From positions 62,001 to 126,000 of IMG/VR virus record IMGVR_UViG_3300042402_001861: DNA of 64,000 nucleotides; one strand, given 5' to 3'. Numbering within the stretch: the first letter of the stretch is position 1; each line of letters begins with the position of its first letter. Shown one piece after another: positions 63,444-64,000 of this stretch. The position numbers were made by a program, and so were the translations under genes. The notes under the pieces were generated by a model. That model did not search any database and was not told the DNA's origin. It saw only the letters and a list, made by a program, of their open reading frames with translations. Source of the DNA: a virus.

Positions 63444-64000
63444 AAAGTATCGTCCCGCCAAAATTGCCGATTGCGTCCTGCCCAAGAACATCAAGAAGAT
63501 GTTTGAGGATATCGCCAAGACTGGCGACATCCCCAACTTGATTCTCAACGGCGGTGCGGGTTGCGGCAAGACTACGGTAGCCAAGGCACTATGCAACGAA
63601 CTAGGCATCGACTACCTGTTCGTGAATGCTAGTGAGGACAGCGGCATCGATGTGCTGCGGACTCGCATCCGCAACTTTGCATCGACCGTTGCCCTTGGTG
63701 GAGGGAAGAAGGTTGTCATCCTTGATGAGGCTGACTATCTCAATCCGCAGTCCACGCAACCCGCACTCCGTGGGTTCATCGAAGAGTTCGCGGCAAACTG
63801 TCGCTTCATCATGACTTGCAACTTCAAGAGTCGGATCATCGAACCGCTGCACTCCCGCTGCACGATGATCGACTTCAAGATTCCAAGCAAGGAGAAGCCA
63901 ACGCTTGCATCGGAGTTTCTTGAACGGGCGAAGTTCGTGCTTGGCAGCGAGGGGATCGCTTATGACGAGAAGGTGGTTGCCCAACTCATCGTAAAGAACT
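63427..64000 (+). CDS. 44: Clamp loader large subunit gp44 (3' truncated by window end)
   Basis: At least 191 codons; it runs off the right edge. MSLLVEKYRP is the standard clamp-loader start, then Walker A NGGAGCGKTTVAKAL, Walker B VVILDEADYLNPQ and RFIMTCNFKSRIIEPLHSRC (sensor 1 / SRC). gp44 with gp62 loads gp45 on primed DNA. ATG overlaps the gp45 end. Confidence 0.96.
   Translation, partial: MSLLVEKYRPAKIADCVLPKNIKKMFEDIAKTGDIPNLILNGGAGCGKTTVAKALCNELGIDYLFVNASEDSGIDVLRTRIRNFASTVALGGGKKVVILDEADYLNPQSTQPALRGFIEEFAANCRFIMTCNFKSRIIEPLHSRCTMIDFKIPSKEKPTLASEFLERAKFVLGSEGIAYDEKVVAQLIVKN

Overview
The window is the structural and replication half of a T4-like myovirus (Straboviridae/cyanophage-like gene order) of roughly 50% GC. 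The plus-strand core gp15-16-17-18-19-20-(gp67-like)-21-22-23 is followed by uvsY, uvsW, gp55, gp47 and gp46, and the window ends in gp45 and the start of gp44. No integrase, insertion sequence or CRISPR array was seen. Two gene products point to the host: a subtilisin-like protease ends in the paired Cys-flanked dockerin-like repeats typical of Planctomycetota (Phycisphaerae), and another protein ends in a PEP-CTERM-like anchor. The host guess is an inference from these two proteins.

Layout. 1-11910: terminase, tail sheath and tube, portal, prohead core, protease, scaffold and major capsid protein. 12003-19711: two tail-tube-like paralogues, recombination genes, the late sigma factor, two small Sm/SH3-like genes and the gp47/gp46 nuclease. 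19715-33489 (minus): a multi-domain polyprotein-like gene, then many small accessory genes, a tmRNA, GDP-mannose dehydratase and three tRNAs. 33494-45557 (mostly minus): small genes, two tRNAs, an adenine methylase, a capsid-cargo-like metalloprotease, a PAP2 phosphatase and a CobT-like VWA protein. It is divergent from a CobS-like AAA ATPase at 45842. 48597-59943: a cluster of probable capsid-packaged internal proteins, including an ADP-ribosyltransferase and a nuclease-like protein, plus an outer-membrane-type protein. 59992-62663: three tRNAs, a tRNA-like RNA and two secreted proteases. 62736-64000: sliding clamp and clamp loader.

Two promoter classes are visible. Early-type promoters are TTGAC(A/T/C)-16/17-TATACT-like and serve uvsY, gp45, the CobS/CobT pair, tRNAs and small accessory genes. 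Late-type promoters are T4-like (TATAAATA in a few cases, mostly CTAAATA or GATAAATA) and serve structural and cargo genes, consistent with the encoded gp55 and gp45. In both classes the -10 element often ends only 5-10 nt before the start codon, with no room for a ribosome binding site, so many mRNAs are probably leaderless.

The most interesting theme is a putative injected-protein system. Many late genes start with an M-K-S-F-like N-terminus ending in (hydrophobic)-x-E|A, matching T4 capsid targeting sequences cut by the gp21 protease. The same cleavage signature occurs in this phage's major capsid protein (LKE|A). Among the cargo candidates are two R-S-E-type ADP-ribosyltransferases, a PD-(D/E)XK-like protein, an HExxH protein and a Cys-His-Asp domain protein. 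An 824-residue protein carries the signature at almost every domain boundary and may be a head polyprotein.
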